Assembly: GCA_015499985.1 (NCBI GenBank)
Contig: JAAAUF010000240.1
Coordinates: 933-31,461, forward strand
Reading direction: 5' to 3'
DNA length: 30,529 bases
Origin: Haplosporangium gracile
Lineage: Eukaryota > Mortierellomycota > Mortierellomycetes > Mortierellales > Mortierellaceae
Every line of letters begins with the position of its first letter. Within the stretch, counting starts at the first letter, position 1. The notes below the pieces were generated by a model. The model searched no databases. It was not told the origin of the DNA and saw only the letters and a list, made by a program, of their open reading frames with translations. Of this stretch, positions 8,637-20,808 are shown in pieces. A program made the translations under genes and the position numbers.

Positions 8637-11600
8637 TTACAGGCCTGAGAACACGAGTATGGTTACGACCATCGTCGCCATGCCCGCATAGAACATAGCA
8701 TGGATCTAGAAAAATGAAAAAAAAAATAAATTAGTACTGGCATCCTTACTTTCCAATCTTTTGAACTGCAGTGTCAGTTTCTCATTCTTCATATTTCACA
8801 AGAACGCTTACCCCAGTCTGAGCAGCAGCAGAGGTATTATTACCATTCGATCCACCACCACCAGTCTGCGTCCCGTTGGTATTATTCCCCTGGCCCTGCG
8901 GAGGGCTTGACAGATTGGGAAGGAGCGTGATGTTAGACAGGGTGTTGTAGATATTCGACGGCTGAGCAAACCCAATCGCCAAACTCCGGTAGTCATACAC
9001 ACTGTACACATTCTTCAAGAACGACGCGCCTAAAATCCAATCCTATATCACATAATGCGCAGGGAAACAAAGGGTCGTTAGCATCGCATTTTAATTCAGG
9101 GTTATTATTTTTTTCCCGTGTTGAAAAGAAAAAAGGCGAACAATAATGCTTACGTTGTCTGAGGACGATGAAGAAACATCGATCGCGCTCTTGCAGTACT
9201 CGGCATATCCTGGGATCCGGAACAGCACGACCAGCTCTTCTGCGGGCACGCGGAACTGCTGTCCTGCAATTGTAAAGTTCAAGTCGCCCACACTGGTGTT
9301 ACATGGCAGAATCCATCCCACTTGTGGTGCCTACATTTAATGGGTGAAATATGTCTTCAGAGGTCAATCTGTGTGTGCTTGGATTGTACATGCATGAAAG
9401 TTAGCGATATGCAAAAAAATGAATGTTTACCTCGATAGCACCTGGTATATGTTCGTGGAAGACGGACGCGACCTTTGTAGGAACAATAATCAATGACGTG
9501 CCTAATATTGAGATGGAGTGTAAATAAAATACCACTGCGTTAATTTCCGCATACATGAAAATCTCCTGCCTTCTTTACAACAGTGCTCCCCTGAAATAAC
9601 AACAACAGGAACTTACCAGAATCGATCAAAGCATTGCCAGAGAGTCCAAGGCTCTTGCCGGCGATCGAGACACCATCAAACTTGATCTTCCACGAAGACT
9701 TGTCGATAATGGGCACCCATGTAAAGTTTCCCACATACTTCGTGGTATCTACACCTCCAAAGATGACAGCTCCTCCAGATCCTTCGTTGGCGCCACCCAT
9801 CCGTTGACGACCCATCCATAACGACACAATAGGTTGTGTCAAGTTCTTGTGGGTAATCATCGTCTCCACCAGTGTTGAATATCCTATTGTCATGTTGAAC
9901 GCTTTTCAGTTAGCTCATCATTCTTATCAGAAGATGCATTAGCCTGAACCCGACATAACATCGTGCTTTTTCATTCTGATCGTAGTTGTTACCTTTAATG
10001 TTGGCGACGGCTCCAAAGCCCAACCCAACAACACCTTCAACACCCTTTTTGGCAATCGTCGAATCATCGACTGCTGCTAACCCAAACGACTGGTTTGCAA
10101 TCTTGGTGCCTGAAAGCGTTACGGAGTCCTAACAACATAAAACAAGGGTACGTAATAGAATGTTGTTAGAAACAAAATGCCGTCACCGTCATTCAGGTAC
10201 CACTTTCTTTTTTTTTCCGTCTCAATTCCCATTCCGGTAGCAATTGGGCCTTACAATGGCAGTGACTCCGCTGATATGAGAGCCGTCTCCGTACTTAACA
10301 TCAAAAGGTTTGTTCTCAGTGCGGTATGTACTAAGAGCAAATTGAAGAGATGAAGCAAGAAAAAATAATAAGCATTTTAACCCATTTTGACGTCAACAAA
10401 AATAAAAAAATACATTGTTTTGTCAAGTGTTAGCGCCTGCTTGTTACTTGACACTGCAAACAAGACTTACGTGGAAGCGGTGGCGTTATATTTCATCAGG
10501 GTCAGGCATACGGGTGTGACGCAGGCCTGAGCAGGCACCCACATATCACTGCTGCCCGTGTCGAACACCATTGTGAAGTTTTGAGGCGGAGTTCCCAGTG
10601 CAATTGTGCCTGTGTAAGTGAACAGGAGAAGGGAGGGGGGAAGAACGTTGGTCAGAAGAGTGGTCGTAGATTTATGTTTTTGCGTAATAAACAAATAAAC
10701 AAAACGATTGGCAGATTCGAAAGAGGGATGAAGAAACTCACCAATGTACTGACAGAAAGATAGTCATATGTGCGACCGACCGTGCGTCAATAGGAAGAAA
10801 AGGCGGGAGTGAAGATAGCCGTTCGAAAAAAACAAAACGGTAGAGACGCGTAGATGAGCGAGACGCGTTTGTTGTTGTAGATGTTTGATTTATGACCAAG
10901 TAACAGCGCCATAAGACGTTGGACAACATAGACGTAAAAGCATGCAGGGGACAAGGAGAGGAAGGAGATAAGAGGGAGAAGAAAATTGGATAGGATAATT
11001 AGTGATGTGAGCAGCTGAAATTAAAAATAGCATAGTCGACAACTCGTCGAGTGTACACCTTGATTGATAGACAGAGAACATGGGCGAAGGAGTGAGGGCG
11101 AAGAGAAGGCGAGAAGAAAGTGCAACTCGATGAAGGTGAAGCAGGGATAGGTTGGGTGGGGGAATAAAGTATGAGACAGAATGCATGAGTGTCGTTTCTA
11201 TCTCATCCTTTGAGCCAGACTTCTAAACAAAGTCTAAAACTAGACGGGCCTGTTGGTCGACGTACAACTATTCATATTGCCATGTTGTCGGAGGTGAAAA
11301 TTTAAGTACCCTCTCAAAAAAAGAAACGACGGGAGAAGAGTCAAAGATACTCTTCGAGAGGTGCATACTGCACCATGAAGAAACGAGAGTCGAAAGAAGG
11401 ACAAAAAAAGAGTAAAAGGGTGGGTTGAGGACGCGGTGAAGGGACGAGTAAGGTGACTGAGAAGACGCTGTTTGTGTGCTGATTCAAAGGTGAAATGAAA
11501 TTTGAGCAGTGTGTTGAAGGAAGGGGAGTCTAATACATACAACGGTGTCAGCCATGAGGTCCTGGAGGGGCACGCTAATAATGTTCGGAGTAACACGAGC

Positions 11601-12167
11601 AAGACCGTGTGCATTGCCGCTGGTGCTATTGCTGCCTCCCTTGCTCACAAAAGCGTGGGCCTTAGATGTGACCCCAATCAACCCACCACCACTCTCATCG
11701 CCTTCTTGCCTTGAGGTTGATAATGAAGGGTTCCCACTGTTGGAGCCAGGGAACTGCGTGGCTGGGTTGGGGTAGTAGAGGGTCGCGCCCTTGGGAGGCA
11801 TGTATATGCCCGAGGAGCGCCGTTGCAAAACAACGTTGTGCTGTTCCTGTTGTTGCGTGAAAGATGAAACGGCGGCGGGGGCAATGGATGCGGATGCGCC
11901 CTCCGTGGATTCTTTCGACAAAGGAACAACCACTGTAGAAGATGTGAGCTCTGTTGCAGCAGTGACGAGACTAGCGCCTGAAGAGGTTACGTCGGTGGAC
12001 AGGACAAAACTGGAGACTAGAAATAGAACGCAGATGTGGCGGAACAACGAAGGCCCACCATTGCTGTTATTGTTGTTTCCAATGAACCAGCTGGATAGGG
12101 TGTGCCTCCTACACTTGTTGTTGCTGTTTGAGGAGAAGGGAGTAGTGATATTGGCAGAGGAAGTCAT
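8637..12167 (-). CDS. Pepsin-family (A1) aspartyl protease, probably GPI-anchored, 10 exons
   Basis: The model joins 12167-11541, 10748-10742, 10609-10471, 10330-10255, 10128-9993, 9883-9617, 9501-9431, 9330-9154, 9042-8812 and 8705-8637. The sum is 1800 nt (599 residues), with consistent phase at every GT-AG junction. Both catalytic aspartates are present: [11 protein letters not shown] (D about 228) and [13 protein letters not shown] (D about 416). The flap [11 protein letters not shown] and the late motif [17 protein letters not shown] are also present. Residues about 44-62 are hydrophobic and act as signal anchor or signal peptide. A Ser/Thr/Gln-rich propeptide of about 150 residues follows. 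The C-terminus has an Asn/Gly/Ser-rich linker and a hydrophobic end ([14 protein letters not shown]), as in GPI-anchored yapsin-like proteases, so it probably acts at the cell surface or wall. The second exon is only 7 nt and encodes most of Tyr-Ile-Gly. Intron 1 is 792 nt. Confidence 0.92.
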
Positions 12168-13273
12168 GGTGGAAGACTTTGGGTATGAATGAAGGCGAAT
12201 GGTGTTGTTATTATTGGAGGTAGTTGGGTGTATTGCTTCGTCCTGTGGGGTGGCAGTAATTGGTAATGTCAGAAGCCCAAGAGAAAGATGAAAGTAGAGA
12301 TGCTATTGTTGGCTAACACAGGCTGTGAAGGCGAGGACGAGCAAGAAGTAGTCAATGAGGGAATGTGAGATCTGTCTGTGGAATAGATCTGTCTGTGGAA
12401 TAGAAAACGCTGTGTTTTTGTTGGTTGATTGGAGGACGCGTTGGTCGTGAGGAGAGGGTCATGAAAGCGAGGGTGGTGGTTGGCAGAAGGATGTGTGGAG
12501 AAAAGAAAAAAAAAAAGGAAAAGGAAAAGGAAATGAACCAGCGGAAGGGTCTCGAAGCAGGAGAAGGAGACGCTTTTTGTTACTGGAAAAAACAAGGGCG
12601 AGAGGTAGAGCCGAAGTCCAGAAGGGAAGGGGTATGATGAGTTTAATAATAAGAAGGAAACGATGGAGGAAGGAGTTGAATGGAACAACGAGAGAGTCCT
12701 AGTTGCCTGGGTGGATGTGAGTGTGATGGTAGATGGGTGCAGTCGTGTCGAGAGAAGGGAGATGGGGGAGGAAGAGAAGGGTGATGAGAGTGTGAAGAAA
12801 GCGATGGGAGTGAATGAGTAAAGGGGGAGATGCCAGGAAGAGAGATGCCGGCGAGAAAGAAAAAAGGATGCGGTGATGACAACAAAGAACAAAAACAACA
12901 AAAGAACAGACAGAGAGAGGAGAGAGAAAGAGGAAGTGAGTGAGAGAGAAGAACGGCGACAGAAGAAAAACAAAGAAACATGGAGTTCATTTCGTCTCCA
13001 TTTGGGACTGGATTTTAGTCTGTGTCGAGGACTGGGTGAACCCAAGTAAAAAAACAATAACTGGCAACAAGAGTCCATTCACACAGTCCCGCACTAAAAC
13101 GAAATTATGAAAATCAAAATTTCAGGCGCCCGACACGCGGACAGAACGGATACATCTTTTTGTGGTTTTATTTGGTTGCTTTTTTTCTATTGCTTTTTTT
13201 TTTTGATGAGTAGTTATGAATGACATGTGTAAGTTACTTGTAGAAAAAGACATAAAACAAGAAAGAAGGATAT
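12168..13273. promoter_or_regulatory. Upstream region of the protease; purine-rich plus strand
   Basis: The plus strand is strongly purine-rich (about 12470-12980, with repeated GGA, GAGA and AAAGG), so the minus-strand transcript leader would be pyrimidine-rich. Long frames here translate to Ser/Leu/Phe-rich strings without motifs and are compositional artefacts. The left part (13080-13273) is the 3' flank of the receptor gene and holds T-rich runs near 13190-13204. No other gene is seen. Confidence 0.45.
12369..12402. repeat. Exact 17-bp tandem duplication
   Basis: GATCTGTCTGTGGAATA occurs twice in direct succession (12369-12385 and 12386-12402) with no mismatch. It lies about 200 nt upstream of the protease start codon, within its probable leader. 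It may be a recent slippage event. Confidence 0.85.
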
Positions 13274-16200
13274 CTAAATAACATAGAACTCCTCATCCTG
13301 CTTCCGAGATCGTCTCCTCCCCCCACAACAAACCCACCCCGACAACTTCTCCCTCCACTCCTGCACAACCGACCCTTTAAAAAACAGTAAAAAAATCCAC
13401 AACCCCGGCGTCGACACCAACCCCTCTGCAATCATCATAAACACAAAATTCGGTACATGTCCCGTTGCAAACATCTTGCCACACTCTTCCTGAGACGCCG
13501 CGCCCGACATGATACACAACTGCCAGGTACTCATCCATGACATGTCCGTCCTTGTCCCTTGGACAAGGTAAAATGCCCAGTAGACCAGGACACAGGAGGA
13601 AATGACGAGTGCTAGGGCGGCGGCGCGCCATTGGATCCGGATGGCGTTAATAACATGCCGGCGGTGGGAGATTCGGGCTGCTCGGCCGGAGGACATTGTT
13701 GAGTGGGAGACTGTTTCAGAGTTTTCGGATTGGAGACTCACTCGGATGATGTGGGCGAATGTGGCGATGTGTAGGAGGATTGAGGGGATCACGATTACTC
13801 CTAGGGGTGCGAACAGCAATGCGTTCGAACTCTCCATCGTGGCCATACACCTTTTGTAAGTGAAAAATGAAAGGTGAGAAAAGGTAAACAGCGCAGCGTT
13901 AAATGAGGAGCAAGAAAACCTGCATACACATTGAGTCGAAATATGCAAGTAGCCGAGTGAAAAAAAAAAACAAAAAAAAAACATACAGGTGTATGAAATG
14001 TAAACACAAAAAAATGCAGAGACATGGGGGGGAAAAGAAAGAAAAGCATACTTGATCGATATATTACAAAAAGACACTTACATGCTGGAGTTGTTCCATC
14101 CAATGGATCGGGTGACGACAGCAATGGCAGCAAACGCCGCAGGGACAACCCATCCAAGAACATGCGCCAACCAAGCACGAGTCGACAACCAGTTCGAGTT
14201 CCAAACCGTGTGCAAATGCAAGTTCACAATAATCAACGACAACCAGGCTGTCGTCGAGATCGCTCCAAACAACAAATACGCGCCCTGGGCCTCACACAGC
14301 TTGTTGTTGTACGATGACGCGGGCGTGACACCATTGGCAGCACACTGGACACGACTTGGGTTTCCATAAGAAGGCGCGACTGCAGAACTGAAGAGACACG
14401 CGGCAATGGCAGCAAACAAAATCAGATTACTTGGGTGCTGCAGTTTGTCGGGCAGGACAATGTAGGAGATGACCAGAATGAGAGATAGACCGGCAGATAT
14501 ACCCTTGAAGATATCAGAAATAAAGAAGCCCTTGTCGAGGATGCCGGGTTTGTAGAATGCGTTCGTTTGTGGGCAGGGCAGGCAGCATCCACATCCGCAA
14601 TTGGCATCGTCCGTGTTTCGAAGTCCACCGGAACGTGCAAACTCTAGATCGGGAACAAATGGTGGTGGGCACGCGTCTAATGGCGCAGCGCACGTTGTGT
14701 TGCTGCTTGTAACTATTCGAGGATAAATACAGTAGGACATTAAGTTAGGATATTTCCACTGCATCTCATTGCAAATAGTGCCTAAAGTCGCGAATAGAAA
14801 ACGATCATGGCTTACATGGTACGCTGTTGCAGGAGGTATCGGGCTGGAACGGTACACCGCCACCGGGGTACATGTCAGTGCCCGAAACGGGCTTTGAACA
14901 GTCAGGCAGTGGATTTACTGGGAGCATATTGATTGACATGAGAAAGTCGACACTGGGCTGGCACGCATCGATAACTGCCTTGCATGTTGACTCGCAGACA
15001 AAGAGAACATTATAGTTGCCGTCTACAACGAATAGTAGAGCGTTAGTCCTCTAAGTCAACGTCTCGAAAACAACATATGTGTCAGTGGTATTTTGAATGC
15101 AGACGTTCGGACAATACCTTCTCCTGTGGAGACAGGTCGCGGATATGCGGATGAGCAGGCATACGAGAGAAATATAGAACTGCATGGATCAGGGAGGTTC
15201 TTGACCAGATCGATACCCGACGCCGTCAGACCGGCTTCCACATCTGCGACAGTGGCATTGTCTGGCAGCCATACTTGGTAGTCGATGAATCCTTTACAGA
15301 TCGTACCATCATATGGCACCACTAGAATGAGCAATGAAAGACATATTGGGTCAGTTTTCTTTCATGATAGCTGAGGTTATTGTGAAAGGAAAAAAGCGGC
15401 GGGGGTCGAGACTGTGATTGGATTGATATGAATGTAGCATAGAAATGAGATGATGAGAACGATGGGAAAGAAAGATATGAAAATGATCCTGGATACAGGA
15501 GTGGTCGTATGTTTGTTAACAGTGAAGTACCCCTCTTCGGCTGCCAATGGATAAGTGTATAGGCAGGCAGGCCGGAGGGTCCCTCAGAGACCAGGCGAGA
15601 AAACGCAATCCCGTCGATTCTGATTAGAATTTGAATGTTCATCGATATATACAGCTGATAACGGCAATAGGTGCAATCTCGATCAAGGTCGTGAAAAGCG
15701 GAAAAAAAATGCTCAACTGACCGGAGTGTCGCCATGAGCACTTTCATTCATTTGTATGCATGGAAAGTGGAGTCAACTGGGCCCCATCAATCACTCAATC
15801 TCTACCCAATCTATCCCAAGCTGGCCTGAGGGATGAACGTATGAGCTTGGATGGGTAGAAATGTCGATAAAAGTACATGCACACACACAATCTCAACACT
15901 GAAAACGGTGCCTGAATTTCACCCAGAGACTGGTGGTCTCTGAATAACAAACACTCCAGAACGGATGAAAAATGAGCAAAAACCAACAAAAAGGTTGGTT
16001 CAGTTCCCGCCACTTGTTCATAACGCTTTAGCCGAATCGAGGCAGCAAGAGAATAATCCATTTGTGTTCGGGTTCAACGGTCGTCTTTGTTATCCAGTCT
16101 ACTCTCCAACTCTCATTTGTGGATGGATAAACATTCAATCAAAATACTCCCGTGAACGTACTTGTCAGAGTTTAAAACCCAACACGACAGGTTCTTAATA

Positions 16201-16979
16201 AACTTTTTTTCTTCTCTTGTTCCTCTAATTCAATTGTCGTAGGAAATACCATGAAGAGGATGCTGTTGTCAGAGTTCAAATGACCAAGCGAAAGGTAAAA
16301 TGAAGTCAGAAATGTGGGATGGATGAGCTTACGATGGAGTAGGTGAGATGGGTGAAGAAGGTTTCTATAGCGTCAGGAGGAGGATGGTGTGTGGTATGGA
16401 AAGGGGATCGATGTTCGGCAGGTTGGTATTCACCCACAGATAGGGGTCAGCCGGACAAAAAGGATAAAATGGATGAATTCATGAAGGTAAAAAAGCGGAA
16501 CAAAAAAAAAAGGTTTTTTACCCCACTCTCGTTCCCACTATGACAATGAGCACACTTGGCCCGAACCAATTTTTAAAACGTTCTTGCTTCGCTTCTTTTC
16601 TGACGTTGGAGACAAATGGAGTTTCATCACTACTCACTCATTCCTCTTTTTTTTGGGTGAATGTCATTTTGTGCATTTCGTTCATGAGTAATTCCGAACA
16701 AAATTTGTTGGCTGATCGGGCGGCGATGATTTAAATGAAAATGGAGAGGGGAGGGACAATCTATGCACAGATAAACTAGACAACTAGACTAACAGTTGAC
16801 ATGAAGTGTGGCGTGCAGGAACGAAATCGGATTGAAGTGTGTAGGAGCGGGGATGATAATGCAATTTACTTACTGGATCCAAAGGCGTGAACCTCTTGGA
16901 CTGTGAACATGAGCGAGAGAGCCGCCAGCGACGCGAGCAAACCGGTCGATGGTCGGTTGAAAAAAGATAAACCACGCAT
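13274..16979 (-). CDS. Frizzled-like seven-transmembrane receptor with cysteine-rich ectodomain
   Basis: The model joins 16979-16874, 15321-15118, 15022-14816, 14781-14082 and 13850-13274. It totals 1794 nt (597 residues) with all phases matching. Exon 1 is a clean signal peptide (MRGLSFFNRPSTGLLASLAA...VHA). The ectodomain (about 37-255) has many cysteines arranged like a Frizzled CRD: CSSIFLSYACSSAYP, then VCESTCKAVIDAC. A second Cys-rich block near the membrane reads CGCGCCLPC. Seven helices follow from about residue 265: GLSLILVISYIVL, LILFAAIAACLF, LLFGAISTTAWLSLIIV, HVLGWVVPAAFAAIAVV, LLFAPLGVIVIPSILL, AAALALVISSCVLVYWAFYL and VPNFVFMMIAEGLVSTPGLWIFLLFF. The cytoplasmic tail is short and basic, ending EEFYVI. 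The KTxxxW Dishevelled-binding motif of animal Frizzleds is not seen. The ligand is unknown. Intron 1 is about 1552 nt, and an unseen extra exon inside it cannot be excluded. Confidence 0.88.
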
Positions 16980-17640
16980 GATTTGATCTTTGTTCTATGA
17001 GTAGTGAAAGTATATCTGAGAAGGTTCACGTAAAGGAAGAAAGGGAAAGAGAAATTGAAAAGGCTGGGATGGAACCTCGGATGGTGAGATGTGCAATACA
17101 AACAGGAGAGAGGAGATTGTCGAGCGAGGGAAGAGGTACAAGGAGTGGGTGTGGAAGATAGTATCGACAAGTGGATGAAGAGGGAAGGGAGATGAAGGGA
17201 GAGGAGGGGGAGGGAAGGTGATCCTGTGAAAGGAGGTAGAGGGCGCCTGAGGAGGAAGGAAGGGGAAGAATGAATACGAAAGAGATAAAAGGAGAGAAGA
17301 AGGGAGGAGACTGGCGAGCTGAAGAAGAAGGAAGAGAAGAGAAATAAGAAAGGAAGAAGGGAAGGGAGGAGAGAGAGAAGAAAAGGAAGGAGAAGAAGAA
17401 AAGAAGAGAAGTGATAATGGACGGAGAAATGAGAACCAACTGGACATAAGGAACAAACACATAGGGATATAGCGTATTGCACACAGACAGAAGATGAAGA
17501 AGGATGAATTCGAAGACACATAAGCAATTGGGCACTGAACAATAACGGTTATGGTGAATGAGTGAGCAGAGTAAACAATGGGCAAGAAAAGCAGCAGGAT
17601 AAACCCGCTCCAGTGGTGTTGTACCATGAACATGCCCAAA
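16980..17640 (-). promoter_or_regulatory. Polypyrimidine leader of the Frizzled-like gene
   Basis: About 17030-17410 is an almost pure A/G tract on the plus strand (C/T on the minus), ending about 50 nt before the receptor start codon. Further upstream, the minus strand has an ATG-containing stretch with a strong donor (ATGCGTGCGGATTGCCCAT followed by GTAAGT, near 17950-17925). This could be a 5' untranslated exon of the same gene. Long frames across the tract are compositional. Confidence 0.4.
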
Positions 17641-18964
17641 GAAAGAGATAGACCGTATCGCTCTCACTTGTTTGTCTGAATAAGTAAATACACACAGACA
17701 CGCCCGTTCAATCTATTAAACTTTACTTTGTTCATACTCACAGAACAAAAAAATAAACAAGTCAACCAATCTCCACCAACTAACACAGTGCTCGCCCATC
17801 CGTCCGTGAGTTTTGAGAGGATGCTCTCACTTCAACGCACCAACAACAATACCACTTGACTTCGGCAATAAATAACAACAAACAAGTAATCGCGAAATAT
17901 CTCTTTTTTCTTCAAATAACCTACTTACATGGGCAATCCGCACGCATACACAACAGGAGTTTAACCTGGCTACTTGTCTGCCTGTTCAGCTAGTCAGGAT
18001 ATCCTCGCCCCTTATTCATCCAGCAGCTCACTTTGCATAAAAATTACTGATTGTGCAGGGACATGACTGCAGGAAAGGAGGAAGAGCGAGCAACTTGCTT
18101 GCTTATTTGTCTGTGGCAGACGTATTTATCCATTTGTAATCTCACTTATTGCATCTGTGTGCTTTTTGACGATAAATGAAAGCGAGACACAGACGCGCTT
18201 AAAATTTTTGCATCAGCAGTAAATAATCCGACTTGAATATAAAAGACAGGAGAACAGACAGAAAGTTCCTTCTCGGCTGAGCACGAGAGAATCAACCCTC
18301 TTTCTGTGTCCGTCTGTCCCCTTACCCTTCGGCAGAAAAATGAGTACGAGACACAAAGAGGAACGAGTGCTATTGTTTTCTCTCTCTCCTTATGTTTTAA
18401 TATCGAGCTTTTTGAGAAGTGGTTACAAGGATGTTACCATGGTGAACAGAATGAACACGGAGAACAGTTGCAGTTGTGATTGTGAATTGGCATATGATCG
18501 AGTGGGCTCAAAAAAAACAGTCTTTGTTCATCACAAATGCACAAACTTCCAACTGTTTGTTGCACAACTGTAAAAGCGAGTTCAAATGGCGGAAACCATA
18601 GCTCTTCATAGGCCTAAAGGAAGGGAAATGAGAAGTCAAGCCCTTTTATCCGCAGAGCCAAACTTCCTTGTTTTTTATATTCAATTGCACGTACAAAGGA
18701 GCGAAGCCCTGTTGTTTGACACGGTTTGAAGTTGATGTGGAAGGACAATTCGCACTACTTTTGTCATGATGTTTACCCTCTTCTTGGCCATGATAGATGT
18801 ACGGGTAGAGCAAGTGGAATGGAAACGAGGTCAAGGAGAAGCACGGGTCTTTGGTCACGCAACGGTTATTTCTCAAAGAGAATCTAGTGAGAACGGGACT
18901 CATCAGAGAGAAAGAGATAGGACTAGACTCTTTTTTTATTATAGACACTCTTCTTTTTCTTTCT

Positions 18965-18983
18965 CGTGAATGCATTATTCACG
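18965..18983. repeat. Hairpin: CGTGAAT/ATTCACG
   Basis: CGTGAAT (18965-18971) and ATTCACG (18977-18983) pair perfectly across a 5-nt loop. They are flanked by a T/C-rich left arm and an A/G-rich right arm that extend the pairing imperfectly. Function is unknown. Confidence 0.45.
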
Positions 18984-19811
18984 AAAGAAGAAAAAACACG
19001 GTTTCTGATAGGTAATCTTCAGTCTCCACACGCACCTCATCTCATTTTTTTTTACTTGCTCTCATATCGACACGACACGGGCACCATTTTTAGTCTCAAT
19101 TGCATGAACAGACAGACTGCCTACCTGTCTGTGCCTCCTCTCTCTTTATCATCTCACGTTCTGTTGTTATTTTTCAAAGTCGAGTTTGCATCGATACTTT
19201 TGTTTTCTCCTATTGGTCCTTGTGGTCCGCATCGAGATTTACCCCTAGTCCACTCTTGAAAAGGAGGCCAGTGGAGAGAGCAGTTGTTTGGTTAGGGCAG
19301 CTGCCCCTACCTGCTCCTACCTCCCTTACCTGCCCCCTTCGATTTGTGATTGTTCTGGTCGAATTTTTTTTGTGTAAACGGTGCTCACAAGATTAATATT
19401 ACAGCTGCATCCTCTCCTCTCTTCTTGCATTCTCTTCACTTGTTCTTCTGCATGACCGAGTCGTTAAGAGAGTTACACAAAAGACGGGTCGAGAGAAAGA
19501 AGACACAACACAAACCAAACTAAAGTAACGGTTACTTCGTAAACAAATGAAAGAGAGTCTTCCAGCATTTTTTACGATTATGCTGACAACAACCATATTT
19601 CAGATATTTTATCCATCTATCCATGATGAACGAGGAAGGGTTAGAGAACCATCACAAACACAAGGCAAGGTTGTGAACGGGAGAGAATGCTAAGAAGAAT
19701 AATTGAGCTTGTTGGCAAGTGCCGTAGTGCATGAGCACATACGCTTGGAATGCATGCACATATAAGCGAGTACTGCAGAGGAACATGGGGTAATAAGTTT
19801 TTTTACTCCGT

Positions 19812-19833
19812 GTGAATATTTGAAAATATTCAC
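19812..19833. repeat. AT-rich 22-nt palindrome
   Basis: GTGAATATT-TGAA-AATATTCAC is a perfect 9-bp stem with a 4-nt loop. It lies in non-coding sequence and may be chance in AT-rich DNA or a small hairpin. Confidence 0.5.
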
Positions 19834-20111
19834 CATTAGTCATCATATCATGCAGAGGCTCTGCTTCAAACCAGGGGTGCCCCTCCGTCCCCCTATCCCT
19901 CCCACATCTCCTGCAACCTCCTTTTACAATCTACTTTTTGTATAAAAAACCTACAAAATAGCGTGTGCATCGGACCTTTGGACCGTTAAAACTACCGGTC
20001 TGGATTAGCCTAGAACGTTTCTGTTGCATCCACTACGGGATGTGCCATGATAAACACTGCATTCTTCATTTTTCTTCTTATTCGTTCCTCTTTCAAACTC
20101 CTCTTTTCACG

Positions 20112-20645
20112 ATGGTCGACGGAAGGAAAGGCAATAACCGTTTGGCTTCTAACCGTGCGCGTCTATCCTGGTATATAGAACTGGACCTGATAGCAACAGG
20201 ACGCTAACTTGGCCCGGAGATCAATGACCATCGAAATGAGAATCAAAAAATTGAGACGAAGATGCATGTGGATGGATGGGGATGGTGATGGTTAACTCTC
20301 AAGGTTTTTTTATTCGTCTGTAGGTCCCAGCATCAGAGCTGTGATAACCATCAATTTCCTCCTAAACACTCCCTCCCTTCCCCACAAGGCCACAACCCAT
20401 CGCTTATTCTCCAATTCTTTCTCTTCTTCTTCCATACAGCACTTCGTCCACAAAATACATATACAAGATGGTATTTTTCCTCAGCTCTGAAACCGAAAGA
20501 AGCACTGTCAGAAGCAAACCCAAAACATGGGCTTGAAGGACCGCCCCGCGAACTACTTGATGTATTTGTTCCTTCCACGCATCCCTCAATCCCTTTCTCC
20601 CGATGCTTGTCCTCGCCTTCATGTATGTTTGCCACTTTCAAGTAA
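20112..20645 (+). CDS. Speculative spliced small gene (weak)
   Basis: A plus-strand T/C-rich leader (about 20065-20108) precedes ATG 20112. The first exon (20112-20170) encodes MVDGRKGNNRLASNRARLSW and meets a donor GTATAT. An acceptor TCTGTAG ends at 20323. The following frame stays open for 107 codons to TAA 20645, giving 126 residues in phase. A second possible intron (GTATGT near 20624 to CTCAG near 20680) would change the C-terminus. The translation has no recognisable domain, and much of it is translated C/T-rich sequence, so a non-coding transcript or chance is equally possible. An overlapping frame starting MGLKDRPANYLMYLFLP (20527-20808) competes with it. Confidence 0.15.
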
Positions 20646-20808
20646 ATCCTCACTCTTCAACCACATTTCTCATACTCAGATTCACGACTCACGCGCTCTG
20701 CCTAGTAACCCTCCCATGGCAGCACTGATCATCTCACTGCCTTCGTTTTTCCTTTACACCTCCACCGATCTAATTTCGCTTTATCAGCAATTTTATCGCT
20801 TTACATAA

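Larger units (their letters stand above)
17641..20111. other. Gene-poor AT-rich interval
   Basis: No recognisable protein, tRNA or rRNA was found on either strand. Notable local signals are a TATAAAAG (18238-18245) followed about 95 nt later by an open frame of 77 codons (18340-18573) that resembles no known family and has no clear coding signature; a hairpin-forming palindrome at 18965-18983; and an AT-rich palindrome at 19812-19833. TATAAAAAA near 19939 could serve the candidate transcript at 20112. Confidence 0.35.

Noticed and set aside
12269..13078. Minus-strand frame of 269 residues
   Set aside because: The translation is Ser/Leu/Phe-rich because the strand is pyrimidine-rich. There is no motif, and it lies in the protease leader.
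16784..17667. Several overlapping minus-strand frames of 210-250 residues
   Set aside because: All three frames are open over a C/T tract and give low-complexity strings. The real receptor exon 1 lies at 16979-16874.
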